This document shows, piece by piece, positions 52,865 through 62,090 of a stretch of 64,000 bases of DNA. A model generated the notes under the pieces. It saw nothing but the letters and a program-made list of their open reading frames with translations, searched no databases and was not told the origin of the DNA. The stretch's first letter is position 1. Every line of letters starts with the position of its first letter. The stretch comes from Gillisia sp. (GTDB taxonomy: Bacteria; Bacteroidota; Bacteroidia; Flavobacteriales; Flavobacteriaceae): contig JAGXIL010000085.1 of assembly GCA_024635655.1 (NCBI GenBank), forward strand, positions 1 to 64,000, in the 5' to 3' direction. A program made the translations under genes and the position numbers.

Positions 52865-53857
52865 TTAGAGCTTTGGGTATTTATTGTTACCTAGTATATA
52901 ATGATTGCAAACAACGGAATTTTTAGAAAAATATCCCAACCTTTGAGTGCTTTTTTTTCGCTTTTTTAGCAGCAGCAGCAGGTGCTGGTAAAAATTTAGG
53001 TGTGCCTTGAACACAGCAGAAAAATGCCCCCAGTTGCCGGAGAATAAAAATCTGAGAGCTGCCAACCCATCCAGGATCATTCTTACGGTCACTACCCAGA
53101 AAAGATCATGGGAAGGAAGATTTTTAACAAGGTTAAAAAGGCTGTTCCTGAAATTAAAATATGTCTTTCTAGGATTCATACTGCTCAAAGTAGCGCCACC
53201 CACATGATATACCACAGATCTATAGGTATACATCACAGTGTAACCCGCATTGTACAATCGCCAGCAAAGATCTATTTCCTCCTGATGTGCAAAATAATCT
53301 TCATCAAGTGCTCCAACTTCATAAAAAGCCTTTTTTCTTATGGCAAGGCAGGCACCGCTTGCCCAAAAGATTTCGGCCTCATCATCATATTGCCCATGAT
53401 CTTTTTCCAAAGATTCAAAAATTCTTCCCCGGCAGTAAGGATACCCAAATCGATCAATAAACCCTCCGGCTGCCCCGGCATATTCAAAATATTCAGGATC
53501 TTTGAAGTCCAGGATTTTTGGCTGCACCGCGGCTACTTTTTCCCGGGATTTGAAAACAGATAAAATGGCTTCAAGCCAATGCGGTGTGACCTGTACATCG
53601 CTGTTGAGTAAAACAACAATGTCTTCTTCGACATGGGCAAGGGCATCGTTATAGCCTTTGGCATACCCCCCGTTGACCTTATTCTGAATGATCTTTACAG
53701 TTGGAAAATTTTCGGTAACATATTTTACTGAACGGTCTGAAGAAGCATTATCTGCAACATATACTGTTGCTTCGGGGGAAAATTTTACAACATCTGGTAA
53801 AAACTGCTTTAGCAATTGTTTTCCATTCCAGTTTAAAATTACAACTCCTATGGTCAT
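52865..53857 (-). CDS. Glycosyltransferase family 2
   Basis: ORF track to 53902; likely start MTIGVVILNWNGKQLL at 53857; 'VYVADNASSDRSV', 'VVLLNSDVQVTPHWLE'. Confidence 0.93.
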   Translation of the reverse strand: MTIGVVILNWNGKQLLKQFLPDVVKFSPEATVYVADNASSDRSVKYVTENFPTVKIIQNKVNGGYAKGYNDALAHVEEDIVVLLNSDVQVTPHWLEAILSVFKSREKVAAVQPKILDFKDPEYFEYAGAAGGFIDRFGYPYCRGRIFESLEKDHGQYDDEAEIFWASGACLAIRKKAFYEVGALDEDYFAHQEEIDLCWRLYNAGYTVMYTYRSVVYHVGGATLSSMNPRKTYFNFRNSLFNLVKNLPSHDLFWVVTVRMILDGLAALRFLFSGNWGHFSAVFKAHLNFYQHLLLLLKKRKKSTQRLGYFSKNSVVCNHYILGNNKYPKL

Positions 53858-53952
53858 TGAAAAATTCTTTGTAAGTAGGTAAGACCGAAAATAAAAGTTC
53901 AAAAGTACAATAATAATGACAGGTTATAGCTTCAGAAAAGATGAAGGGACAT

Positions 53953-54399
53953 TTAAAACTCGTAGTTGGGAAGATCCGGCAGGAAAATATATTTTTCTTC
54001 CGTGTAATCCATCCGGCAATAAAAATGTTCCAGGCCATTGGTTACCATTAGATACTTAGACCTAATTGCCATGTTGTAACGCGCGATCTGGTCAAAAGTA
54101 GCCTGGGTAATCTTTACTCCGGGGGCTTTACATTCTACCAGGAGGTGAATTTCTCCCCCGGAATTGTATACCACTACATCGTACCGTTTGATAATTGAAC
54201 CAATTTTTAACTGTTTCTCAACATTAATGTGGCTTAGTGGGTAAGATTTTTCGGTAATAAGGTATTGAACCGTATGAAGCCTGACCCATTCTTCGGGCGT
54301 AAGAATTATAAACTTTTTCCGTACCTGATCAAAAGCGGCTATTTTATTTTCGCTATTTTTGAACCGAAATGTATAATTTGGAAAATTCAGTTTTTGCAT
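53953..54399 (-). CDS. Stand-alone HsdR N-terminal-like (PD-(D/E)XK) protein
   Basis: ORF 148 aa; 'RKKFIILTPEEWVRLHTVQYLI', 'YDVVVYNSGGEIHLLVECKAP'. Confidence 0.88.
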   Translation of the reverse strand: MQKLNFPNYTFRFKNSENKIAAFDQVRKKFIILTPEEWVRLHTVQYLITEKSYPLSHINVEKQLKIGSIIKRYDVVVYNSGGEIHLLVECKAPGVKITQATFDQIARYNMAIRSKYLMVTNGLEHFYCRMDYTEEKYIFLPDLPNYEF

Positions 54400-54520
54400 A
54401 AGGTCAAATTAACAAATTTATTAGGGGTTCTGTCAACAGAAATCAGCAGAATTTTCCCCGCGTGGCAGGATTATACCCCGATGGTCTAAAAAAATAATTT
54501 CCAGGCCATAAAAAATTTCC

Positions 54521-55525
54521 ATGGAAGAAGCAGTACAAATAGTTCAGGCGATAAAAAGAGGAGAGGTAAAACCGATCTACTTCTTGATGGGGGAGGAACC
54601 CTATTACATTGATAAAATTGCCGGGTTTATAGAAGCAAGCCTTCTTTCAGAAGAAGAAAAAGGTTTTAATCAAATGGTGCTCTACGGAAGGGATGCCAGT
54701 ATTGATGAGATCATTAGCAATGCCAAACGCTATCCCATGATGGCAGAGCGGCAGGTAGTGATCATAAAAGAAGCACAGGACCTTTCCCGAAGCATTGACA
54801 AGCTTGAACCTTATGCAGAAAATCCTCAGGCCACAACCACCCTGGTTTTTTGTTATAAATACAAGAAGATCGATAAACGGAAAAAATTGTACAAACTGAT
54901 CTCTAAAACCGGGGTCATGTTTGAGGGAAAACGATTATATGAAAATCAGGTAGCAGGCTGGATTCAGAAAACCTTAAAATCCCGAAACTATCAAATATCT
55001 CCAAAAGCGGCTCAAATGCTGGTAGAATTTTTGGGTATGGATTTGAGTAAGATCGATAATGAATTACAGAAGCTTCAACTTATTTTACCCGCCGGTTCCC
55101 TGATCACTCCGGAATTGATCGAAGAGAATATTGGAATTAGCAAAGATTTCAACAATTTTGAACTTCGGAAAGCGGTGGGATTAAAAGATGTTCTTAAAAC
55201 ACACCAGATCATAAATTATTTTTCCCAGAATCCGCGGGACAATCCTATGGTTGTTACCGTATCCCTCCTTTTTTCCTATTTTTCCCAGATCTTACAATAT
55301 CACGGCTTAACAGATAAATCTAAAGCCAATGTCGCAAAACAATTAAAGGTGAGTCCTTATTTTGTATCAGATTACATAGTTGCTGCAAATAATTATCCAA
55401 TGAAAAAGGCCAGCCACGCAATAGGTTACCTGCGGGAAGCCGACGTTAAAGGGAAAGGTGTTGGAGCGGCGAATATTCAGCAGGGTGACCTTTTAAAAGA
55501 ACTTATGGTAAAAATCATGCGATAG
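54521..55525 (+). CDS. holA: DNA polymerase III subunit delta
   Basis: ORF 334 aa; 'EVKPIYFLMGEEPYYIDKIAGFIEASLL', 'RQVVIIKEAQDL'. Confidence 0.93.
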   Translation: MEEAVQIVQAIKRGEVKPIYFLMGEEPYYIDKIAGFIEASLLSEEEKGFNQMVLYGRDASIDEIISNAKRYPMMAERQVVIIKEAQDLSRSIDKLEPYAENPQATTTLVFCYKYKKIDKRKKLYKLISKTGVMFEGKRLYENQVAGWIQKTLKSRNYQISPKAAQMLVEFLGMDLSKIDNELQKLQLILPAGSLITPELIEENIGISKDFNNFELRKAVGLKDVLKTHQIINYFSQNPRDNPMVVTVSLLFSYFSQILQYHGLTDKSKANVAKQLKVSPYFVSDYIVAANNYPMKKASHAIGYLREADVKGKGVGAANIQQGDLLKELMVKIMR

Positions 55526-56428
55526 ATGGTAAAACTTAAAACCTGGGTAAGTGCAGCAAGATTAAGAACTCTTCCCTTATCCATTTCAGGAATTATCGTT
55601 GGAACTACCATTGCTGTGCAGCAAGGAAACTTTAGTGTTGTAATATTCATTCTTGCACTTGGAACCACCCTTGGACTGCAGATCCTTTCCAATTTCGCCA
55701 ATGATTATGGAGACGGAGTAAAAGGTACAGATAACGAAGACAGGGTAGGTCCGGCACGGGCCATTCAGAGCGGGTTGATCTCCAGGAAAGAAATGAGACT
55801 TGGGATCACAGCCACTGCAGTTGCTACTTTTTTACTCGCAGTTCTTTTAATATATACCGCATTCGGTACAAGAAATTTTCTGTATGCCGTTATCTTCTTT
55901 CTTTTGGGATTAGGGGCAATTGCAGCTGCCATTAAGTATACAGTTGGAAATAACGCCTACGGCTACAGAGGCCTTGGTGATGTTTTTGTATTCCTCTTTT
56001 TTGGTTTGGTAGGAGTTTACGGATCTTATTTTTTATATACCTTAGAGCTGAACTGGAAAGTTTTTCTTCCTGCATCGGCCATTGGTTTCTTTAGTGCCGG
56101 AGTCTTAAACCTCAATAATATGCGGGACCGGCAAAGTGATGAAAAAGCAGGGAAAAATACGCTGGTTGTAAAACTAGGGGAAGAAAAGGCAAGGAATTAT
56201 CATTATTTTTTAATTATTGGAGCTGTTTTATGCCTGGTAATATTTTCTGTACTTACAGCAGAAGAATTAAGTGATTTTTTATATCTACTAGGATTTATTC
56301 CACTTATGTTGCATCTAAAGAGAGTGGAGCAGAATCAAAATCCTATGCTTTTAGATCCGGAACTAAAAGTTCTGGCACTAACAACTTTTTTAATTTCCAT
56401 ATTATTTGGAGTAGGATTGATCTTATAA
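55526..56428 (+). CDS. menA: 1,4-dihydroxy-2-naphthoate polyprenyltransferase
   Basis: ORF 300 aa; 'NFANDYGDGVKGTDNEDRVGPARAIQSG', 'NNMRDRQSDEKAGKNTLVVKLG'; starts on the base after the holA stop. Confidence 0.96.
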   Translation: MVKLKTWVSAARLRTLPLSISGIIVGTTIAVQQGNFSVVIFILALGTTLGLQILSNFANDYGDGVKGTDNEDRVGPARAIQSGLISRKEMRLGITATAVATFLLAVLLIYTAFGTRNFLYAVIFFLLGLGAIAAAIKYTVGNNAYGYRGLGDVFVFLFFGLVGVYGSYFLYTLELNWKVFLPASAIGFFSAGVLNLNNMRDRQSDEKAGKNTLVVKLGEEKARNYHYFLIIGAVLCLVIFSVLTAEELSDFLYLLGFIPLMLHLKRVEQNQNPMLLDPELKVLALTTFLISILFGVGLIL

Positions 56429-56515
56429 TTTAAGGAACATTAAATTTTTTTCCCTCGGAGCGGTAAAATACAGGATCAATGCTTATTTTTATATTTAACC
56501 TTTAAAATTCTTTCC

Positions 56516-57196
56516 ATGCAAATTACCTTTTACGGCCATAATTCCTTTGGAATTAAAATAGGAGATGTAAACCTTATTATAGATCCTTTTATTACCGGAA
56601 ATGATCTTGTAAAAGATAAAATTGATCTGGAAGATCTTGAGGCAGATTATATTTTGTTGACTCATGCGCATCAGGATCATACCCTGGATGCCGAAGCTTT
56701 GGCAAAAAGAACGGGAGCAGTAATTGTAAGCAATTATGAAATCGCTAATCACTATGAGAGCAAAGGTCTTGAAGTGCATCCTATGAACCACGGAGGAAGC
56801 TGGGATTTTGAATTTGGGAATGTGAAATACGTAAATGCCATTCATACCAGTTCATTCCCGGACGGGAGCTATGGAGGCCAACCCGGAGGATTTGTAATAG
56901 AGAGTGAACACAAGAATATTTATATTGCAGGTGATACTGCCCTTACCATGGATATGAAACTCATCCCGTTAAGGACAAATCTTGACCTGGCAATCTTACC
57001 TATTGGAGATAATTTTACCATGGGAGTAGAGGATGCGATTATTGCAAGTGATTTTGTGGAATGTGATAAGATCATTGGGTGTCACTACGATACCTTTGGA
57101 TACATTGAAATTGATCACGAAGAGGCAAAACGGAAATTTTACGAAAAAGGAAAAGATCTGATGTTGCTTGAAATAGGAGAGAGTATTGAACTTTAA
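56516..57196 (+). CDS. Metal-dependent hydrolase, MBL fold (UPF0173-like)
   Basis: ORF 226 aa; 'LLTHAHQDHTLDAEALAKRTGAVIVSNYE', 'MNHGGSWDFEFGNVKYVNAIHTSS'. Confidence 0.93.
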   Translation: MQITFYGHNSFGIKIGDVNLIIDPFITGNDLVKDKIDLEDLEADYILLTHAHQDHTLDAEALAKRTGAVIVSNYEIANHYESKGLEVHPMNHGGSWDFEFGNVKYVNAIHTSSFPDGSYGGQPGGFVIESEHKNIYIAGDTALTMDMKLIPLRTNLDLAILPIGDNFTMGVEDAIIASDFVECDKIIGCHYDTFGYIEIDHEEAKRKFYEKGKDLMLLEIGESIEL

Positions 57197-57221
57197 ATAA
57201 TAATTTCTTTAACCCTCGATC

Positions 57222-58280
57222 ATGGGGGAGTTTGATACCCTACATATGCAGGCAGATTACTACAAATATTCTTTAAATTTTAAACGCCCCAGCGGAACTT
57301 CCCGGGGCGTTCTTACTACCAAAGAAACCTGGTTTCTCATTCTTAGATCTGAAGAAAAAACCGGAATAGGAGAGTGTGGGATCCTGCGCTCCCTCAGCAT
57401 TGATGACAGGCCAGATTATGAAGAGAAACTTAAGTGGGTTTGTAAAAAAATAAGCTTAGGTGCAGAAATACTATGGGAAGAACTTCAGGAATTTCCCAGC
57501 ATTCAGTATGGTGTGGAAATTGCTTTTCGATCTTTTGAATCTAAAGATCCTTTTTTATTATATCCTTCAAAATTTACCGCCGGAAAAGATGCAATACCTA
57601 TAAATGGCCTGGTATGGATGGGAGAGAAAGCATATATGAAGGAACAGATCTCAGAGAAAGTTAATTCCGGATTTAATTGTATTAAACTGAAAATTGGAGC
57701 CATTGATTTTCAGGCAGAACTTGATCTTCTAAAATATATTCGCAAGGAGTTTTCTTCAGAAAAAATTGAAATAAGAGTAGATGCCAATGGAGCCTTTTCT
57801 CCCACAGAAGCATTAAATAAACTTGAACAATTGAGCAGGTATGAGATCCATAGTATAGAACAACCAATAAAAGCCGGCCAGTGGATTGAAATGGCTCACC
57901 TTTGCCGCGAGTCTCCAATACCTGTGGCTCTTGATGAGGAATTAATAGGAATAACTTCTGTTACTAAAAAGCAGGAACTAATACAAATGATTAAACCCCG
58001 GTATTTGATCTTTAAACCCAGTTTGATAGGTGGGATTCGCGGCACTACAGAATGGCTGGATCTGGCGGAGGAGAATAATTGCGAGTGGTGGGTAACAAGT
58101 GCGCTCGAAAGCAATGTTGGCCTAAATGCCATTAGCCAATGGACATATACGCTTCAGTCTCCGCTTCCACAGGGATTGGGAACCGGAGGTTTATATACCA
58201 ACAATTTTGAAAGTCCTTTAGAGGTACAAAATGGAACATTACAATATGATCCCAATAAGAGCTGGGATTTTAATTTATAA
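57222..58280 (+). CDS. menC: o-succinylbenzoate synthase
   Basis: ORF 352 aa (start possibly at 57246); enolase-superfamily 'INGLVWMG', 'CIKLKIGAIDF', 'RVDANGAF', 'IEQPI'. Confidence 0.92.
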   Translation: MGEFDTLHMQADYYKYSLNFKRPSGTSRGVLTTKETWFLILRSEEKTGIGECGILRSLSIDDRPDYEEKLKWVCKKISLGAEILWEELQEFPSIQYGVEIAFRSFESKDPFLLYPSKFTAGKDAIPINGLVWMGEKAYMKEQISEKVNSGFNCIKLKIGAIDFQAELDLLKYIRKEFSSEKIEIRVDANGAFSPTEALNKLEQLSRYEIHSIEQPIKAGQWIEMAHLCRESPIPVALDEELIGITSVTKKQELIQMIKPRYLIFKPSLIGGIRGTTEWLDLAEENNCEWWVTSALESNVGLNAISQWTYTLQSPLPQGLGTGGLYTNNFESPLEVQNGTLQYDPNKSWDFNL

Positions 58281-58288
58281 AAGAATTT

Positions 58289-59242
58289 ATGTTTATAGAA
58301 CAGGCTTATAAAGGAAAAACAGACTGGTGGAGATATATCATTGGGATCGTAATTATATTTTTGGGATGGCAGTTGCTTGGAGTTATTCCTTTAACCGTTG
58401 TGGCCTATGTGGCCGCCGGGGATTTCGAAGTATTTTTTGCTGCTGCCGAAAATAATTTTATGGATCTGGCAATAGATCCAAACCTGTTTTTGTTTTTACT
58501 CATACTTACATTTACTTTCGGATTACTGGGATTATGGTTTGCGGTTAAATATGTGCACGAGCAATCTTTTAAAGATGTAACCACTACCCGTGAAAAGGTA
58601 GACTGGTCGCGTATATGGTTCGCTTTCTTTATGGTGATCGCTGTGAATTTACCATTATTCATTATTGGATATTTAATTTCTCCGGAAGATCTTGTTTGGA
58701 ATTTTGATCCTGTTCCCTTTGTCATTCTTCTGGTTATCGCAATTTTATTTCTTCCGCTGCAAACGAGTTTTGAGGAATATTTATTCAGAGGTTATTTTAT
58801 GCAGGGCCTCGGGGTAATGGCAAAGAACAGATGGGTGCCGTTGATCCTCACATCTGTTTTCTTTGGATTGCTGCACGGTTTAAATCCTGAAGTTGAGAAA
58901 CTTGGATATATTATGATGGTCTTTTATATAGGAACAGGATTTCTTCTTGGAATAATGACTTTGATGGACGAGGGTATGGAGCTGGCATTAGGTTTTCATG
59001 CCGCCAATAACATTTTTGCAGCCATCCTGGTAACTGCAGACTGGACTGCCTTCCAGGTTCCTGCCCTATTCCGGGATATTTCTGAGCCTTCTGCAGGATT
59101 AGATATTGTAACTCCTGTAGTGGTTATTTACCCTATTTATCTGTTTATTCTAGCCCGAAAGTATAACTGGACCGACTGGAAAGGAAAACTTTTCGGGAAA
59201 GTTGCACGCCCTGAAACGTTAAAACCTTCAGAAGAATTTTAA
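58289..59242 (+). CDS. CPBP family intramembrane metalloprotease
   Basis: ORF 317 aa; 'TSFEEYLFRGYFMQGL', 'FFGLLHGLNPE', 'GFHAANNIFAA'. Confidence 0.94.
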   Translation: MFIEQAYKGKTDWWRYIIGIVIIFLGWQLLGVIPLTVVAYVAAGDFEVFFAAAENNFMDLAIDPNLFLFLLILTFTFGLLGLWFAVKYVHEQSFKDVTTTREKVDWSRIWFAFFMVIAVNLPLFIIGYLISPEDLVWNFDPVPFVILLVIAILFLPLQTSFEEYLFRGYFMQGLGVMAKNRWVPLILTSVFFGLLHGLNPEVEKLGYIMMVFYIGTGFLLGIMTLMDEGMELALGFHAANNIFAAILVTADWTAFQVPALFRDISEPSAGLDIVTPVVVIYPIYLFILARKYNWTDWKGKLFGKVARPETLKPSEEF

Positions 59243-59257
59243 TTTAATTTATATATT

Positions 59258-60403
59258 TTGTTAAATTTAGAACTTCACCTAAGAAGTCGGTTTAATAAAA
59301 GCTATATGAATGAAAAATTTGACGTACCGGAAGTTCATCCCGATTTTAAGTTAAACAAACTTTATTTTTCCATTTCTGATCTTCAGAAGGTAGCTTACAA
59401 CTATATAAAAGAAGGGGAGCACTATGAAGGGCTCATTGGCGACTTTATATTAGACTGGGTTAAACCATCCCCTTACCTGGAGGTTCAAACCTCAGGCTCT
59501 ACAGGCAATCCAAAAAAAATAAGGATCAAAAAAGAACATATGGTAAATTCGGCTATGGCTACCGGGCAATTTTTTGATCTTCCGGAAAAATCTACCGCAT
59601 TGATGTGTTTGCCGGCTAATTTTATTTCCGGTAAAATGATGTTGGTAAGAGCCATGGTTCTGGGCTGGGAAATGGATTTGATCCCCCCGTCCTCCAATCC
59701 TTTGGACCATGTATTTAAGACCTACGACTTTTGCGCCATGACGCCTTTTCAACTGGATAATTCCCTGGGAAGGTTACATTTAATAAAAAAACTCATTGTA
59801 GGTGGAGGGGCTGTTTCCTCTCCTTTGCAGGAAATGGTCCAGGGAATAAATACTAAGGTATACGAAACCTTTGGTATGACGGAAACCGTTTCCCATATCG
59901 CTGCAAAAAGATTGAATCCTGCAAAAAAAAGATCAGACCTCATACCTTTTAAAGTCCTGCCTGATATAAGTGTATCAGCTGATGAGCGAGGATGTCTGGT
60001 AGTTGATGCTCCTAAACTTTCTGAAGATATTATAATTACAAATGACGTGGTTGAAATTATAACTTATAAAAAATTTTTTTGGAAAGGCAGGATTGATAAT
60101 GTGGTAAATTCAGGAGGTATAAAACTTTTTCCTGAAGAAATAGAATCTAAATTGAACAGCGTTATTGACCGACGTTTCTTCGTAACCGGAATGCCTGACG
60201 ATGCGCTGGGAGAAAAACTGGTATTATTTGTAGAAGCCGATTTTTCTGAAGATCTACTGGAGGAACTTCAAAAGCAGGTTCAATCTGTCGAATCGCTGGA
60301 GAAGTACGAAGTTCCGAAGAAAATTTACCTTATTCAAAAATTTGAAGAAACCCCTAACGGTAAGATCCACAGGGAAAATACTGTCACCAGCAGAAAAAAA
60401 TAA
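59258..60403 (+). CDS. menE: o-succinylbenzoate--CoA ligase-like AMP-binding protein
   Basis: ORF 381 aa; 'VQTSGSTGNPKKIRIKKEHM', 'ETFGMTETVSHIA'; position after menA/menC; start may be internal. Confidence 0.87.
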   Translation: MLNLELHLRSRFNKSYMNEKFDVPEVHPDFKLNKLYFSISDLQKVAYNYIKEGEHYEGLIGDFILDWVKPSPYLEVQTSGSTGNPKKIRIKKEHMVNSAMATGQFFDLPEKSTALMCLPANFISGKMMLVRAMVLGWEMDLIPPSSNPLDHVFKTYDFCAMTPFQLDNSLGRLHLIKKLIVGGGAVSSPLQEMVQGINTKVYETFGMTETVSHIAAKRLNPAKKRSDLIPFKVLPDISVSADERGCLVVDAPKLSEDIIITNDVVEIITYKKFFWKGRIDNVVNSGGIKLFPEEIESKLNSVIDRRFFVTGMPDDALGEKLVLFVEADFSEDLLEELQKQVQSVESLEKYEVPKKIYLIQKFEETPNGKIHRENTVTSRKK

Positions 60404-60427
60404 TTTTTTGCCTACACCTCTAATCTT

Positions 60428-61747
60428 ATGAAAAATTATTTCCTGTTATTGTTGCTATGCGGCATATCTTGTTACTCCCAGGTGTTACCCGAAAAAGAAC
60501 GTGCATCCCTTGTAGATGAGATCCTTAAGGATAGATTTGAAAATCTATTACCTGATTTAATGGATAGAACAGATATCGATATGTGGATCCTGATCTCCAG
60601 GGAATACAATGAAGATCCTGTTTTAAGGACGATGTTGCCTGCTACCTGGTTAAACGCAAGACGTACCACAATCCTTGTTTTTTATCGTGATCAACCTAAA
60701 GATACTCTGGAAAGGCTTGCGGTTGCCCGTTATAATATTGGAGAAAATATCACCTCTGCCTGGAATCCTGAATCTCAACCGGACCAATGGCAGGCCCTGG
60801 TAGAAATAATAGAGGACAGGGATCCAGATAAAATAGGATTAAACTTTTCTGAACATTTTGCAATTGCTGATGGCCTGGTAAAGACAGATCATGAGGATCT
60901 TATGGAGGTTTTACCTCAAAGTTATCAGAATAAAGTAGTTTCTGCTGAAGATCTTGCTATAGGATGGATAGAATCGCGAACAGAAAAGGAAATGGAGCTA
61001 TACGAGGAGCTTGTGGCAATCACACATTCTATAATTGCAGAAGCATTTAGTGAGAAAGTGATCACACCCGGAGAAACAACTTCTGAAGACGTAGTTTGGT
61101 GGATGCGCCAGAAAGTAACCGATCTTGGGCTTGAAACCTGGTTTCATCCTACCGTGGATATTCAAAGAAATGACGAGGCTTTAAAAGATCACATTGAGGC
61201 TTTTTCCTCAGGTTATGGCGAAACAGTGATCCGGGAGGGGGACCTGCTGCATTGTGATTTTGGAATTACCTATTTAAGGCTGAATACAGATTGCCAGCAA
61301 CACGCTTATGTTTTAAAATCCGGAGAAAATGAAGCTCCGGAGTTTCTTCAGGAGGCATTGGAAAAGGGGAATGAAGTTCAGGATTTCCTCACCCGGAATT
61401 TTAAAACGGGAAGTTCCGGAAATGAGATTCTTCTGGCTTCATTAGCGAATGCAAAAGAGGCAGGTTTACGTCCATCCATTTATACACATCCCTTAGGACT
61501 TTATGGACATTCTTCTGGGCCAACCATAGGAATGTGGGATTCCCAGGGTGGGGTAGAAGGCACCGGGGATTACCCGCTTTTTCCCAATACCGTTTATGCC
61601 ATTGAATTAAACACCACAGTAGAAATCCCGGAATGGGAAAAAGATATCCGCATCATGCTGGAAGAGGCAGGATATTGGGGGAAAGATGGTTTTAGGTATG
61701 TCAATGGAAGACAAACAGAAATGCATGTGATCCCGTCAAAAAAATAA
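60428..61747 (+). CDS. M24 family metallopeptidase, exported
   Basis: ORF 439 aa; signal peptide; 'LHCDFGITYLRLNTDCQQHAYVL', 'GHSSGPTIGMWDSQ', 'FPNTVYAIELNTTVE'. Confidence 0.9.
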   Translation: MKNYFLLLLLCGISCYSQVLPEKERASLVDEILKDRFENLLPDLMDRTDIDMWILISREYNEDPVLRTMLPATWLNARRTTILVFYRDQPKDTLERLAVARYNIGENITSAWNPESQPDQWQALVEIIEDRDPDKIGLNFSEHFAIADGLVKTDHEDLMEVLPQSYQNKVVSAEDLAIGWIESRTEKEMELYEELVAITHSIIAEAFSEKVITPGETTSEDVVWWMRQKVTDLGLETWFHPTVDIQRNDEALKDHIEAFSSGYGETVIREGDLLHCDFGITYLRLNTDCQQHAYVLKSGENEAPEFLQEALEKGNEVQDFLTRNFKTGSSGNEILLASLANAKEAGLRPSIYTHPLGLYGHSSGPTIGMWDSQGGVEGTGDYPLFPNTVYAIELNTTVEIPEWEKDIRIMLEEAGYWGKDGFRYVNGRQTEMHVIPSKK

Positions 61748-61772
61748 GATCAAGGGGGGCAATTATTATTTA

Positions 61773-62051
61773 TTAAACTTCATTTTCAGCCTTTTCCCCT
61801 TTTGCCCATGCCCGTAAATTTTCCAGGGTAGTTTCCATATCCTCTTGTATAGCCTCCCGGGTGAGAAATGCCTGATGCGCACGATTAAAACCCCCTGCCA
61901 CATAAGTTTCGGGGTAATTAAAATCATTATTGGGATTCTCCTCAGCAGCTCCCCGGGTTCCCAGATACCCATTGCCTAATGTACATAGAGCTTCACGAAG
62001 TTTTTGTTCTTTAGGTTTCCATTTATTATAGGTTATACAAAAAGCCGCCAT
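61773..62051 (-). pseudogene. Truncated GH65-like N-terminal fragment
   Basis: ORF 92 aa; 'KLREALCTLGNGYLGTRGAAEENPNNDFNYPETYVAGGFNR' looks like the start of GH65 phosphorylases, then a short unrelated tail; no room for the rest before the convergent M24 gene. Confidence 0.65.
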
Positions 62052-62090
62052 AGTTTATTAATTTTACGTGGGGCACTTTTTAATTTTTTT

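Noticed and set aside
61766-61972. 68-aa minus-strand ORF overlapping the GH65 fragment
   Set aside because: Alternative frame of the same DNA; the GH65-like frame has the recognisable motif.
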